Shown here: one piece after another, positions 35,271-43,873 of the stretch
How the letters are laid out: the number at the start of each line of letters is the position of its first letter
Numbering within the stretch: position 1 is the first letter of the stretch
NCBI RefSeq assembly: GCF_001839655.2
Contig: NZ_CP056087.1
Coordinates: forward strand, 4,154,001 to 4,218,000
From: Pseudomonas argentinensis
GTDB taxonomy: Bacteria > Pseudomonadota > Gammaproteobacteria > Pseudomonadales > Pseudomonadaceae
Length of the DNA: 64,000 nucleotides
Direction of reading: 5' to 3'
Notes under the pieces: generated by a model
Told to the model about the DNA's origin: nothing
The model's input: the letters and a program-made list of their open reading frames with translations, nothing else
Databases searched by the model: none
Made by a program: the position numbers and the translations under genes

Positions 35271-36155
35271 TCACAGACTCCCAAGCGGCGCCGGCAGGCC
35301 ATGCTGCAGGCGGTCGAGGAATAGGGTGGCGGCGAGCAGATCGGCAGCACCGCCAGGCGAGGCACGCAGGTGCAGCATGTCGCGCTCCAGCTCGCGCAGG
35401 CAGCGGCGCCCATCGAGGCTGGCGCAGCCGCCGGCAGCGAGCACCGCGCGGGCGCCGCTGTGCATGCGGGTCAGCCCGGCCATGCCGGCGCGGTAGAGCA
35501 CGCAGGTGTCGGCCAGCTGGGTCATGATCGCCAGCAGCGCGTCGAGGCGGGCGTTCTGCTCCCCTGCCCCGGCGGCGCGGCTGCGCGCCAGTTGCGGCAG
35601 CGCCTGCTGGATCACCGAGGGAAAGCCCAGCTGCGCTTCCTCACGAGCCCCATGCACGCCATACCGGCGGCAGACCTGGGCGCCATGGCTGTCGCCGGCG
35701 ACGGGCGCGGCGCGATCTTCGAGCAGGGCCAGGCGTGCGGCACGCTGGGCAATCTGGACGGGCGCCAACATGTTCACATCCAGCGTGGCAGCGCTGCTGA
35801 GCAACCCCAGCGCCCAGATCGCGCCGCGATGGGTGTTGACCCCGCCAGTGACGCGCAGCATCTCCACCTCGCCTTCACGACCGATGCGGCCCACCGCTTC
35901 ACGCAGGTGCAGGTCGATCACGCCACGTTGCCGGGCGGCCTCGGCCATGGCCTTGAAACTGGGCCACAGGGCCAGCGCCGAGGCGTGCATCAGGCCCAGG
36001 TGCAGGTCGGTGTGGGCGCCGCTACCACGCTGGTCGACCAGCCCCGGCTTGGGCGACAGGTCGGCCTCGTCGATCAGCGCGTCGACGGCCAGATCCGCCA
36101 ACCAATCGCCCAGGGACAGCGATGGCTGGGGCTGAATTGCAGTCAGTGCATTCAT
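35271..36155 (-). CDS. mdcB: Triphosphoribosyl-dephospho-CoA synthase
   Basis: 294 residues, CitG-like. Makes the prosthetic-group precursor from ATP and dephospho-Co[37 protein letters not shown] and [19 protein letters not shown] are characteristic. The ATG overlaps the mdcA stop (ATGA). Good match to MdcB in length. Confidence 0.94.
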   Translation of the reverse strand: MNALTAIQPQPSLSLGDWLADLAVDALIDEADLSPKPGLVDQRGSGAHTDLHLGLMHASALALWPSFKAMAEAARQRGVIDLHLREAVGRIGREGEVEMLRVTGGVNTHRGAIWALGLLSSAATLDVNMLAPVQIAQRAARLALLEDRAAPVAGDSHGAQVCRRYGVHGAREEAQLGFPSVIQQALPQLARSRAAGAGEQNARLDALLAIMTQLADTCVLYRAGMAGLTRMHSGARAVLAAGGCASLDGRRCLRELERDMLHLRASPGGAADLLAATLFLDRLQHGLPAPLGSL

Positions 36156-37822
36156 CACCAGCTCCTGAATTTGGCGGGCGGGTTGTAGAGGCCGCCCGAC
36201 CACTCGACCAGCTCGGCGATGCTCTTGGCCGCAAGCAGTTCGCGGCTGGCGTCGGTGCGGCGAATGCCGAGGTCTTCGGGCAAAGCGATCAGCCCGTCGC
36301 GGCGCAGGCGTGCGGTGTCTTTCGGGTCATGGCGCAGGCCGATGGCGGTGACGCCGGCCACCGCGGCGATCATCGCCTGGCGTTCTTCCAGCGAGCGGGC
36401 CTTGTACAGGTAGGCGATGCCTTCCTCGGTGAGCAGGTGGGTGACGTCGTCGCCGTAGATCATGATCGGCGCCAGGGGCATGCCGGCCTTCTTCGCCACG
36501 TCCACCGCATCCAGGCGCTCGACGAAGGTGGGCTTGCCGCCCTCCTGGAAGGTCTCGACCATCTGCACCACCAGCTTCTTGCCGCGTTCGAGCAGGGTCA
36601 CCGGGCCTTCGCCACCAGGCGTCGCCATATCCAGCCAGGCCGGCGTGCTGTGGCGGCGACCGCGGGGGTCGTGGCCCATGTTCGGCGCGCCGCCGAAACC
36701 GGCCAGGCGACCACGGGTCACGGTGGAGGAATGCCCATCACCGTCCACCTGCAGGGTGGCGCCGATAAACAGGTCCACCGCGTACTGCCCGGCCAGTTGG
36801 CACATCATGCGGTTCGAACGCATCGAGCCGTCGCGGCCGGTGAAGAACACGTCCGGGCGCTGGGCGATATAGCCCTCCATGCCCAATTCGGTGCCGAAGC
36901 AGTGCACGCTTTCCACCCAGCCGGTTTCGATGGCCGGGATCAGCGTCGGGTGCGGGTTGAGCGTCCAGTTGCGGCAGATCTTGCCCTTCAGGCCCAAGGA
37001 CTCGCCGTATGTGGGCAGGATCAGCTCGATGGCGGCGGTGTTGAAGCCGATGCCATGGTTGAGCGACTGCACCTTGTGTTTTTCGTAGATGCCGCGGATC
37101 GCCATCATCGCCATCAGCACGTGCACCGGCTTGATATGGCGCGGGTCGCGGGTGAACAGCGGCTCGATATAGAAGGGCTTGTCGGCCACCACCACGAAGT
37201 CGACCCAGGAGGCGGGAATGTCCACCCGCGGCAGCTCGTCGACGATCTCGTTGACCTGGAAGATCACGATGCCGTCGCTGAACGCCGTGGGTTCGACCAG
37301 CGCCGGGGTGTCCTCGGTGCTCGGCCCGGTATAGATATTGCCGTGGCGGTCGGCCTGGAAGCCGGCGACCAGGGCGACGTTGGGGATCAGGTCCACCAGC
37401 AGGCGCGAGTAGAGTTCGATATAGGTGTGGATGGCGCCGACTTCCAGCAGGCCGTCTTCCAGCAACTGGCCGATGCGCAGGCTTTGTGGCCCGGCGAAGG
37501 AAAAGTCGAGCTTGCGGGCGATGCCGCGCTCGAACAGATCGAGATGCTCGGCGCGGCTGACGCTGGGCATGATCATGTGCAGGTCATGCAAACGGCCAGG
37601 GTCGACCTGGGCCAGGGAGCGGGAGAGAAAATCCGCCTGCTTCTGGTTGTTGCCTTCGAGCACCACACGATCACCTGGGGCGATCAGCGCTTCGAGGGCT
37701 GCCACGATCCTGTCGCCGGGCAGCACCACGCCGTCGGCAAGGTGACGCACCTGATCGAGTCGCCGCGCTTTTTCCGCGCGACGGCGCGACCACTGCGGCG
37801 GTGGGGATATTATTGTTGTCAT
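36155..37822 (-). CDS. mdcA: Malonate decarboxylase alpha subunit
   Basis: 555 residues. Malonyl-S-ACP:acetate transferase that exchanges acetyl for malonyl on MdcC. The CoA-transferase-like protein begins [23 protein letters not shown] and contains [30 protein letters not shown] and [28 protein letters not shown] lies eight bases before the ATG at 37822; an upstream ATG at 37834 is less likely. First gene of the operon, divergent from a TyrR-like gene. Confidence 0.95.
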   Translation of the reverse strand: MTTIISPPPQWSRRRAEKARRLDQVRHLADGVVLPGDRIVAALEALIAPGDRVVLEGNNQKQADFLSRSLAQVDPGRLHDLHMIMPSVSRAEHLDLFERGIARKLDFSFAGPQSLRIGQLLEDGLLEVGAIHTYIELYSRLLVDLIPNVALVAGFQADRHGNIYTGPSTEDTPALVEPTAFSDGIVIFQVNEIVDELPRVDIPASWVDFVVVADKPFYIEPLFTRDPRHIKPVHVLMAMMAIRGIYEKHKVQSLNHGIGFNTAAIELILPTYGESLGLKGKICRNWTLNPHPTLIPAIETGWVESVHCFGTELGMEGYIAQRPDVFFTGRDGSMRSNRMMCQLAGQYAVDLFIGATLQVDGDGHSSTVTRGRLAGFGGAPNMGHDPRGRRHSTPAWLDMATPGGEGPVTLLERGKKLVVQMVETFQEGGKPTFVERLDAVDVAKKAGMPLAPIMIYGDDVTHLLTEEGIAYLYKARSLEERQAMIAAVAGVTAIGLRHDPKDTARLRRDGLIALPEDLGIRRTDASRELLAAKSIAELVEWSGGLYNPPAKFRSW

Positions 37823-37900
37823 TGAAGACTCCACGAGTTCCGCTGTCGTGGCGACACAGTAGGAGCGTGGACATCACCCATCAATCAAGCACGGCGTCTT

Positions 37901-37937
37901 ATCGTTACGCTCAGGTTAACGATCGGCACCGGTTAAC
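37901..37937. promoter_or_regulatory. Overlapping dyads in the mdcA control region
   Basis: ATCGTTA (37901-37907) and TAACGAT (37917-37923) form a perfect 7-bp inverted repeat with a 9-bp spacer, the size of a LysR box. GTTAAC occurs at 37915-37920 and again at 37932-37937, 17 bp centre to centre. They lie 80-115 bp upstream of the mdcA ATG and are good candidates for MdcR binding. Confidence 0.55.
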
Positions 37938-37991
37938 CTTGCCGGGCAGACCGGGCATACTGCGCCACCCTCCTCCGTTACCTTGGCCACC

Positions 37992-39524
37992 ATGCGCATT
38001 CACGTCACCTTCATCGATCGCGTCGGCATTACCCAGGAAGTGCTTGCCCTACTGGGCGGCCGCAACCTGAACCTCGATGCCGTGGAAATGGTGCCGCCGA
38101 ACGTCTATATCGACGCGCCCACCCTCAGCGCCGGGGTGCTCGAGGAGTTGCGCGATGCGCTGTTCAAGGTGCGTGGTGTGCAGGCGGTGAAGGTGGTCGA
38201 TATCCTGCCCGGCCAACGTCGGCGCCTGCAGCTCGATGCGTTGCTGGCTGCCATGAGCGATCCGGTGCTGGCCGTCGATGGTGGCGGCCGGGTGCTGCTG
38301 GCCAACCCGGCGCTGATCGCCCTGTGTGGCCGTGAGCCGGAGGGCGAGGCGCTGGGCGAGTTGTTCGCCGATGCCGATTTGCAGCAGGCGCTGCTCGATC
38401 AGCACTTTCGCCTGCCGCTGCGCGAGGTGAGTCTCAATGGCCAGGCGCTGTTGCTCGACGCCGCGCCGATCAGCGAAACCGCCGAAGCCGGCCAACTGGC
38501 CGGCGCCCTGCTCACCCTCTACGAGCCCAGCCGCATCGGCGCGCGCCTGGCCGCGCTGCACCATGACCATGCTGAGGGCTTCGACTCTCTGCTGGGCGAC
38601 TCGACGCCGATTCGCACGCTGAAAGCGCGGGCGCAGCGGGTGGCGACGCTCGATGCGCCGCTGCTGATCCATGGCGAAACCGGTACCGGCAAGGAGCTGG
38701 TGGCACGCGCCTGTCATGCCCTGAGCCCGCGCCATGCCGCGCCGTTCCTGGCGCTCAACTGCGCAGCCCTGCCGGAGAGCCTGGCCGAGAGCGAGCTGTT
38801 CGGTTATGCCCCCGGCGCCTTTACCGGCGCCCAGCGCGGTGGCAAGCCCGGGCTGCTGGAGTTGGCCAATCACGGCACGGTGTTTCTCGACGAGATCGGC
38901 GAGATGTCCCCCTACCTGCAGGCCAAGCTGCTGCGCTTTCTCAGTGACGGCACCTTTCGCCGGGTCGGTGGCGATCGCGAGGAGCGCGTCAACGTGCGCA
39001 TCATCAGCGCTACCCACCGCGACCTCGAGCGCATGGTCGCCGAAGGTGAGTTTCGCGAGGATCTGTTCTACCGCCTCAACGTGCTGAATTTGCAGGTGCC
39101 GCCGTTGCGCGAACGCGGCCAGGATATCGTGCTGCTGGCTCGGCACTTCATGCAGCAGGCCTGCGCGCAGATCCAGCGTACCCAGTGTCGCCTCACGACT
39201 GACACCTACCCGGCCCTGCTCGGCAATCGCTGGCCGGGCAACGTGCGCCAGTTGCAGAACGTGATTTTCCGGGCCGCCGCCATCTGCGAGAGCAATCTGG
39301 TGCAGGTCGGTGATCTGGACATCGCCGGAACGGCAGTGGCCCAGCAGCAGGCAGGGGGCGAAGTGACCAGCCTGGAAGCGGCCGTGTCGGCCTTCGAAAA
39401 GGAATTGTTGGAAACCTACTACGCGCGCCATCCTTCGACGAGGCAGTTGGCAGCGCGTCTGCAGACGTCCCATAGCGCCATCGCCACGCGGCTGCGCAAA
39501 TACGGGATCAAGGCCAATCGCTAG
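37992..39524 (+). CDS. TyrR-like sigma-54-type transcriptional regulator
   Basis: 510 residues. N-terminal ACT domain (MRIHVTFIDRVGITQEVLALLGGRNLNLDAVEM, ~1-75), PAS domain (~80-190), AAA+ domain with Walker A GETGTGKE, sigma-54 contact loop GAFTGA and GTVFLDEIGEM, and a C-terminal TyrR-type HTH (TRQLAARLQTSHSAIATRLRKYGIK). This is TyrR/PhhR architecture, so the ACT domain probably senses an amino acid. The N-terminus does not match my recollection of PhhR closely, so it is probably a paralogue. ATG 37992 preferred to a TTG nine bases earlier. Divergent from mdcA; its targets are unknown. Confidence 0.82.
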   Translation: MRIHVTFIDRVGITQEVLALLGGRNLNLDAVEMVPPNVYIDAPTLSAGVLEELRDALFKVRGVQAVKVVDILPGQRRRLQLDALLAAMSDPVLAVDGGGRVLLANPALIALCGREPEGEALGELFADADLQQALLDQHFRLPLREVSLNGQALLLDAAPISETAEAGQLAGALLTLYEPSRIGARLAALHHDHAEGFDSLLGDSTPIRTLKARAQRVATLDAPLLIHGETGTGKELVARACHALSPRHAAPFLALNCAALPESLAESELFGYAPGAFTGAQRGGKPGLLELANHGTVFLDEIGEMSPYLQAKLLRFLSDGTFRRVGGDREERVNVRIISATHRDLERMVAEGEFREDLFYRLNVLNLQVPPLRERGQDIVLLARHFMQQACAQIQRTQCRLTTDTYPALLGNRWPGNVRQLQNVIFRAAAICESNLVQVGDLDIAGTAVAQQQAGGEVTSLEAAVSAFEKELLETYYARHPSTRQLAARLQTSHSAIATRLRKYGIKANR

Positions 39525-39593
39525 GTTCTGCTGCCCCTAGGCGGGCGGGTGCTCCAGCCGTCGAGGCAGAAACACCCACACCCCTATCGACGC

Positions 39594-39989
39594 TTACTGG
39601 CCGGAACCACCGGCGCCGCCGCCAGCGCCACCTGCGCCGCCGCTACCGCCAGCGCCGCCACCCATGCCCCCGCCGGTGCCGGTTCCGGTGCCCGAACCGC
39701 CAGTGCCGCCACCGTTGGTGCCCGTGCCGCCTGGCATTGGATCGGAACCGGCACCGGTGCCATTGCCCGTACCGGTACCGGTGCCCGGGGTGGTGGTGGT
39801 GCCATCGGTACCTGGGGTCGGCGTGCCGGGCGTCATGGTGCCGTTATCGGCAGGCGGAGCCCCCGGAGTGGTCGACTGCTGCGGCGTGGTGGTGCCTGGA
39901 GCCGGTGCGCTGGAGTCCGCGACGGCAGGCAGAACGGCACCGGCCAGCAGGCCGCTGAGTACAAGGGCAGGAATCTTCATCTTGTTCAT
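39594..39989 (-). CDS. Secreted low-complexity Gly/Thr/Pro-rich protein
   Basis: 131 residues. Signal peptide (MNKMKIPALVLSGLLAGAVLPAVADS, cleavage after A-D-A or V-A-D region ~24), then a T/P-rich stretch (~30-75), then nearly pure Gly/Thr and Gly/Ala/Ser/Met repeats to the end. The low complexity suggests an unstructured envelope or matrix-associated polypeptide. AAGGTGA precedes the ATG; a GTG nine bases upstream is alternative. No homologue recognised. The simple-sequence DNA is prone to copy-number change. Confidence 0.65.
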   Translation of the reverse strand: MNKMKIPALVLSGLLAGAVLPAVADSSAPAPGTTTPQQSTTPGAPPADNGTMTPGTPTPGTDGTTTTPGTGTGTGNGTGAGSDPMPGGTGTNGGGTGGSGTGTGTGGGMGGGAGGSGGAGGAGGGAGGSGQ

Positions 39990-40093
39990 TGTCGTCACCT
40001 TTCATCCAGTTGGTGTGCAAGCTCATCCGCTTTCGTCAATGACAGCGAACGCTCCCTACACCCGACTGGCCACCGTTGGACAACGTTCGTAAA

Positions 40094-40561
40094 TCAGGAT
40101 AAACGGTCGCTTTTCTGCAACATCCCGATAAATTCGCCGATCCAGGCCTCCGCATCCTGCTCGGGCGTGACACTTTCGCTGGCGTCGATCCGCAGCATCG
40201 GCAGCACTTCGCGAATGCCCAGTTCGCCGTACAACTCACGCGCCTGTTCACCGCCCGCGCAGTAGGTATCGCCGTAGCTGGAATCACCCAGGGCGATCAC
40301 CCCACCGGGTCGGCCACTCCAGGCCGGCAACTGGTCGCGGATATGCTGATACAGCGGCTGCAGATTATCCGGCAGCTCGCCCATGCCGGTGGTCGAGGTC
40401 ACCACGAGGAACGCTTCGGGCGCGAATGCCTTGACCTCGTCGAGGGTGGCGCGGGGGTTGTGCCAGGCGTCGATACCAGCCTGTTCGAGCAGCGACTCGG
40501 CATGGCGGGCCACTTCTTCAGCGGTGCCGTAGACCGAACCGGAGAGAATCGCGACTTTCAT
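40094..40561 (-). CDS. Flavodoxin-like protein (MioC type)
   Basis: 155 residues. The FMN-phosphate loop SGSVYGTAEEVARH and the later TSTTGMGELPDNL and GDSSYGDTYCAGGEQ blocks place it in the short-chain flavodoxin/MioC group, one-electron carriers. The start ATG 40561 has GGAG-like bases upstream. It is divergent from the LOV gene with 123 bp between, so the two may share a control region. Confidence 0.9.
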   Translation of the reverse strand: MKVAILSGSVYGTAEEVARHAESLLEQAGIDAWHNPRATLDEVKAFAPEAFLVVTSTTGMGELPDNLQPLYQHIRDQLPAWSGRPGGVIALGDSSYGDTYCAGGEQARELYGELGIREVLPMLRIDASESVTPEQDAEAWIGEFIGMLQKSDRLS

Positions 40562-40684
40562 GGAAACTCCATCGACTAGAACTGTTCCCATTATGCCGCA
40601 TTGCGTCACCCGCTGCCGCCCAGAGCCAGGCGGCAATTTGCGCGCCTCTGGTAGACTGTCGAAAACCGACGGGGGGCGCTTGTG

Positions 40685-41137
40685 ATGATCAATGCCAATT
40701 TGCTGCAACGGGTGGTCGAGGCCTCGAACGACGGCATCGTCGTCGCGGAACAGGAGGGCGAGGACCATATCCTCATCTATGCCAACCCGGCGTTCGAAAC
40801 CCTTACCGGTTACAGCAGCGAGGAAATTCTCTACCAGGACTGTCGATTCCTGCAGGGCGACGACCGAGATCAGCCCGCCGCCGCGCTGATTCGCAAGGCC
40901 ATCCATAGCCGCCAGCCCTGTCGAGAAGTGATTCGCAACTACCGCAAGGACGGCAGCACCTTCTGGAACGAACTGTCGATCACCCCGCTCTTCAACGAAG
41001 CCGACCAGCTGACCTATTTCATCGGCGTCCAGAAGAACGTCAGCGAGCACGTCGAAGCCCAGCAGCGGATACAGGCCCTGGAAGCCGAGCTGACAGCCTT
41101 ACGCGCCGAACTGGCCGAATTGAAAAAATCGCGGTAA
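40685..41137 (+). CDS. Short LOV-domain blue-light photoreceptor
   Basis: 150 residues, essentially one LOV domain. LLQRVVEASNDGIVVAEQEGED, NPAFETLTGYSSEEILYQDCRFLQGDDRDQ and EVIRNYRKDGSTFWNELSITPLF are near-identical in pattern to PpSB1/PpSB2-LOV of P. putida. The DCRFLQ cysteine (~residue 56) is the one that forms the flavin adduct in light. The C-terminal helix (VEAQQRIQALEAELTALRAELAEL) is a coiled-coil dimer/signal helix with no output domain, so it must act through a partner protein. The ATG at 40685 is preferred to the GTG just before it. The probable partner is the MerR protein encoded 0.7 kb downstream. Confidence 0.92.
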   Translation: MINANLLQRVVEASNDGIVVAEQEGEDHILIYANPAFETLTGYSSEEILYQDCRFLQGDDRDQPAAALIRKAIHSRQPCREVIRNYRKDGSTFWNELSITPLFNEADQLTYFIGVQKNVSEHVEAQQRIQALEAELTALRAELAELKKSR

Positions 41138-41199
41138 CGGTAACGAAACACCCGACGAGTTGTCACAAGGGAGTCCCTCCACCTTACGCAGACGTCGTA

Positions 41200-41802
41200 A
41201 TGCAAGACTCGTCGCTGTTAACCCCTCTCGAAATGGAATTCATCCAGCAGCTTACGGAAAACGCTCCCGCCGTAGCCGAACCTGACCCGGTTCTGCAGGT
41301 CGATGCTGCGCGCCAGACGGCCGAGCTGCTCGCCAGCTGCGCCGCCAAGGAGCAGCTGACCATCGAAGCGCATATCGACAACCAGCGCCTGACGTTCACG
41401 CCGCACCTGGTCACCGATGCCCAGAACACCCCGCACCTGGAACTGGGTATTCCGCAGATCTTCGAGGAAGGCTCCTTCCACCGCGCCTGGCGCCTGCAAC
41501 TCGACCCGCCACAGCCGTTGCTGCGCCGTGACGGTCAGCCCAGCAGCCTGGCGGTTCACGAGCTGTCGCTGAGCGGCCTGCTGGTGGCACAAACGGCCAA
41601 GGCTTCACCGCCCGAACGCTTCAGTCTCGGCCTGGATATCGAGGATGTCGAACCGGTGATCCTGCAGGGCAGCCTGGTGCGCATCACCGACGATGGCCTG
41701 CTTGCCTACGAGCTGACTCTGGACGAAGACAGCAGCGAACGCCTCCAGGCGCATCTCTATCAGCAGCACCGCAGGCTGTACCCGCACGCGCACAGCCTGT
41801 AG
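41200..41802 (+). CDS. PilZ-like domain protein, unknown role
   Basis: 200 residues. The acidic N-terminal half looks like a YcgR-N-type beta domain (LTIEAHIDNQRLTFTPHLVTDAQNTPHLELGIPQIFEEG). The second half has RRDGQPSSLAVHELSLSGLLVAQ, resembling the PilZ D/N-x-S-x-x-G motif, but the RxxxR arginines are poorly conserved, so cyclic-di-GMP binding is doubtful. It is convergent with the MerR gene, with five bases between stops, and lies downstream of the LOV gene. Confidence 0.5.
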   Translation: MQDSSLLTPLEMEFIQQLTENAPAVAEPDPVLQVDAARQTAELLASCAAKEQLTIEAHIDNQRLTFTPHLVTDAQNTPHLELGIPQIFEEGSFHRAWRLQLDPPQPLLRRDGQPSSLAVHELSLSGLLVAQTAKASPPERFSLGLDIEDVEPVILQGSLVRITDDGLLAYELTLDEDSSERLQAHLYQQHRRLYPHAHSL

Positions 41803-41807
41803 GCGAA

Positions 41808-42761
41808 TCAGGTATCCAGGCGCCCGGCCAGGAACTGCCGCAAGCGACGGCGTATCAGGCGGCCATCGCTGCCGAGACAGGCGATCGGCGAACCTCGAAA
41901 ACTCTCTTCCAGCAGATCCGCCCCCTCGCCTACCAGCGCGACCGGACACGCCAGGCTCAGCGACAGGCGCTCCAGCGACTGCTGGGTATCGGCTGCCGGA
42001 GGCTGATTGGAAAACACCGCCACTGCCAGCGGCTGCATCTTGGCGCACACCTGGGGCAATTGTTCCAGCGCCTGACCGATGCCAAGGACGTGCACGGCGG
42101 CATCGGTGGGGTTGAGCAGCAGTCCGGTCACCAACAGCTCCAGTTCACGGCAGCGACCCGGCAATGCGACCAGCAGCAGGCGCTGCCCCGGCTGGTCACG
42201 CAGATTGTGCAACCGCTGCAACACCCGGCCACGCAGATAGGTGTCGAAGAACAGCCACTCACTGCCATAGCCTGGGCGCCCATAACGCAGCAGCAAACGC
42301 TGCCAGAGCGGCATGATGATGTCCTGGAAGGTCACCGACAGCGGATAACTGGAGAATACCTGGCCGTAGACGCGATCCAGCTCCGCCTCATCGAACGCCT
42401 GCACCGCCGCGAGCAGCCGGGTCTGCCATTGCGCCCACTCGCCCGAAGTGGCCGATTGGTAGGTGGGCGTGACGCTGGCCTGGGTGGTTTCGTTGCGCGT
42501 CAGGATGCGGCCGACCTTGCTGACCGGTACGCCGCGCTCGATCCACGCCAGCACACTGCGAACCGTTTCCACGTCCGCTGGCGAATAGAGTCGATGGCCA
42601 CTGTCGGTACGAACCGGCTGGATGATGCCGTAGCGCCGCTCCCAAGCGCGCAGCGTCACCGGGTTCACGCCTGTCAAACGTGCCACCTCGCGGATCGGGA
42701 ACAGGTCCTCCTCCTTGAAAGCATTGACGTTGAAAGGTGCGCAACCAACCAGATCGGACAT
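41808..42761 (-). CDS. MerR-family regulator resembling class II LitR (PplR)
   Basis: 317 residues. N-terminal MerR domain (DLFPIREVARLTGVNPVTLRAWERRYGIIQPVRTDSGHRLYSPADVETV), a helical middle domain (~110-200; WQRLLLRYGRPGYGSEWLFFDTYLRGR) and a C-terminal Rossmann-like domain as in CarH/LitR. The D-x-H-x-x-G cobalamin-ligand motif is absent; GRCRELELLV stands where it would be. In P. putida such cobalamin-free class II LitR proteins are controlled by short LOV proteins, and a short LOV gene is present here. Likely a dark-state repressor of nearby genes, including itself. Confidence 0.8.
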   Translation of the reverse strand: MSDLVGCAPFNVNAFKEEDLFPIREVARLTGVNPVTLRAWERRYGIIQPVRTDSGHRLYSPADVETVRSVLAWIERGVPVSKVGRILTRNETTQASVTPTYQSATSGEWAQWQTRLLAAVQAFDEAELDRVYGQVFSSYPLSVTFQDIIMPLWQRLLLRYGRPGYGSEWLFFDTYLRGRVLQRLHNLRDQPGQRLLLVALPGRCRELELLVTGLLLNPTDAAVHVLGIGQALEQLPQVCAKMQPLAVAVFSNQPPAADTQQSLERLSLSLACPVALVGEGADLLEESFRGSPIACLGSDGRLIRRRLRQFLAGRLDT

Positions 42762-43147
42762 AGGAAAAACCGTTGCAGAGGTCAGGATTTCACAAGTCTA
42801 CTCCAGCTCGGGCCGCCATTGATTTTAATTGTACAAGCCCTGTACAGATGTTAAGAGCCCGGCTGTAGTGCTCTGTTAGGAATGGAGACTTCTACAAACG
42901 GTGCAAAGTTGAGGGGAATTTTTGTGAGTCGGGCAGCCTGAGCGGCACTCGCCGACGAACGGCGAACCGCCTGCGTGGCTTGTATATGGCGGCAGCTGGC
43001 CATTTTTCTGGACGTGGCGGCGAACGAGACTAGCTAATTGCCAGGAAACAGGAATAATCCTTGCTGCAATCACGACGCGGTTCACCACCCCGAACCGCGC
43101 CTATCGCCTGGCCCTACCCTGGCCATGTGCTCAGCAGGAGATATACG
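42762..43147. other. Divergent regulatory gap between the LitR-like and monooxygenase genes
   Basis: 386 bp with no gene. It contains the TTGTACA/CTGTACA pair at 42829-42846 near the regulator. The rest shows no clear promoter, except a good ribosome binding site (CAGGAG) just before 43148. Confidence 0.6.
42829..42846. promoter_or_regulatory. LitR-type operator candidate upstream of the MerR gene
   Basis: TTGTACA (42829-42835) and CTGTACA (42840-42846) are direct repeats 11 bp apart, one helical turn. CarH/LitR-type MerR proteins bind tandem 11-bp repeats with this kind of core. The pair lies 68 bp upstream of the regulator start, consistent with autoregulation. Confidence 0.6.
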
Positions 43148-43720
43148 ATGTCTACCGAACCGGTCACCCTGATGGTGGCGCGCCGCGTCGCCAGCGAGCG
43201 CTATCACGATTTCATCGCCTGGCTACGCGAAGGCGAACAGCTGGCCGCCGACTTTCCCGGCTATCTGGGCTCCGGCGTGCTCGCCCCACCGCCTGGCGAC
43301 GACGAATTCCAGATGATCTTTCGCTTCACCGACGAGCACACCATGGCCACCTGGGAGCATTCCGCTTCGCGCCGTGCCTGGCTGGAACGTGGCAAGGGCT
43401 TGTTCGCCCAACCCCATGAACACCGCGCACTGGGCCTCGATGCCTGGTTCGGCACTGGCCTGCGGCAACCGCCGCGCTGGAAACAGACCATCGCCATCTG
43501 GCTGGCCTTCTTCCCGGTGTCGTTGTGTTTCAACCTGTTGTTCGGCAACCTGCTGGTGGATGTATCGCTGATCACCCGCGTGTTGCTCAGCACCCTGGCC
43601 CTGACGCCGCTGATGACCTATCTGTTCATTCCCCTGGTCACCCGCCTGCTTGCCCCCTGGCTGCAGGGAACCCGCAGCGCGGCGCTGCCGCGCCGAGCCA
43701 GCCCATCGACCAGTAGCTGA
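43148..43720 (+). CDS. Antibiotic-biosynthesis-monooxygenase-like protein with membrane anchor
   Basis: 190 residues. The N-terminal ~100 residues have the ABM dimeric ferredoxin-like fold (VTLMVARRVASERYHDFIAWLREGEQLAADFPGYLGSGVL, FQMIFRFTDEHTMATWEHS). They are followed by two hydrophobic helices (TIAIWLAFFPVSLCFNLLFGNLL and LLSTLALTPLMTYLFIPLV). COG3224-like proteins of this layout have no proven function. CAGGAG precedes the ATG. Its place between the LitR-like gene and the fol operon suggests membership in the same light-regulated set, which is inferred. Confidence 0.75.
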   Translation: MSTEPVTLMVARRVASERYHDFIAWLREGEQLAADFPGYLGSGVLAPPPGDDEFQMIFRFTDEHTMATWEHSASRRAWLERGKGLFAQPHEHRALGLDAWFGTGLRQPPRWKQTIAIWLAFFPVSLCFNLLFGNLLVDVSLITRVLLSTLALTPLMTYLFIPLVTRLLAPWLQGTRSAALPRRASPSTSS

Positions 43721-43781
43721 ACCCTCGGCGCCGTCGCCGGTAGGAGTGATGGCGCCTCGCTTTCCCGTAGCGTTCGAAGGG

Positions 43782-43817
43782 TTGTACAGGTTGTACGGCT
43801 GCTATAACGTTGTACAA
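43782..43817. promoter_or_regulatory. Triple TTGTAC operator around a TATAAC box upstream of folM
   Basis: TTGTACA at 43782-43788, TTGTACG at 43791-43797 and TTGTACAA at 43810-43817 flank TATAAC (43803-43808), a plausible -10 box. A protein bound to these copies would cover the promoter. The same word occurs at the LitR-like promoter and is otherwise rare in the window. Confidence 0.55.
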
Positions 43818-43873
43818 CCTGGTTAGCCGGCTTTCATCGCGGCGCCTCTTCGCCTACCTGCGGTCGACTTCCC

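Noticed and set aside
37921..37943. Possible sigma-54 promoter (GGCAC...TTGC) between mdcA and the TyrR-like gene
   Set aside because: The distance between the GG and GC elements is 14 bp rather than the required 10.
36122..39473. Long antisense frames opposite mdcA (36122-37825) and opposite the TyrR-like gene (38049-39473)
   Set aside because: The opposite strands carry full-length conserved proteins; the antisense translations match nothing.
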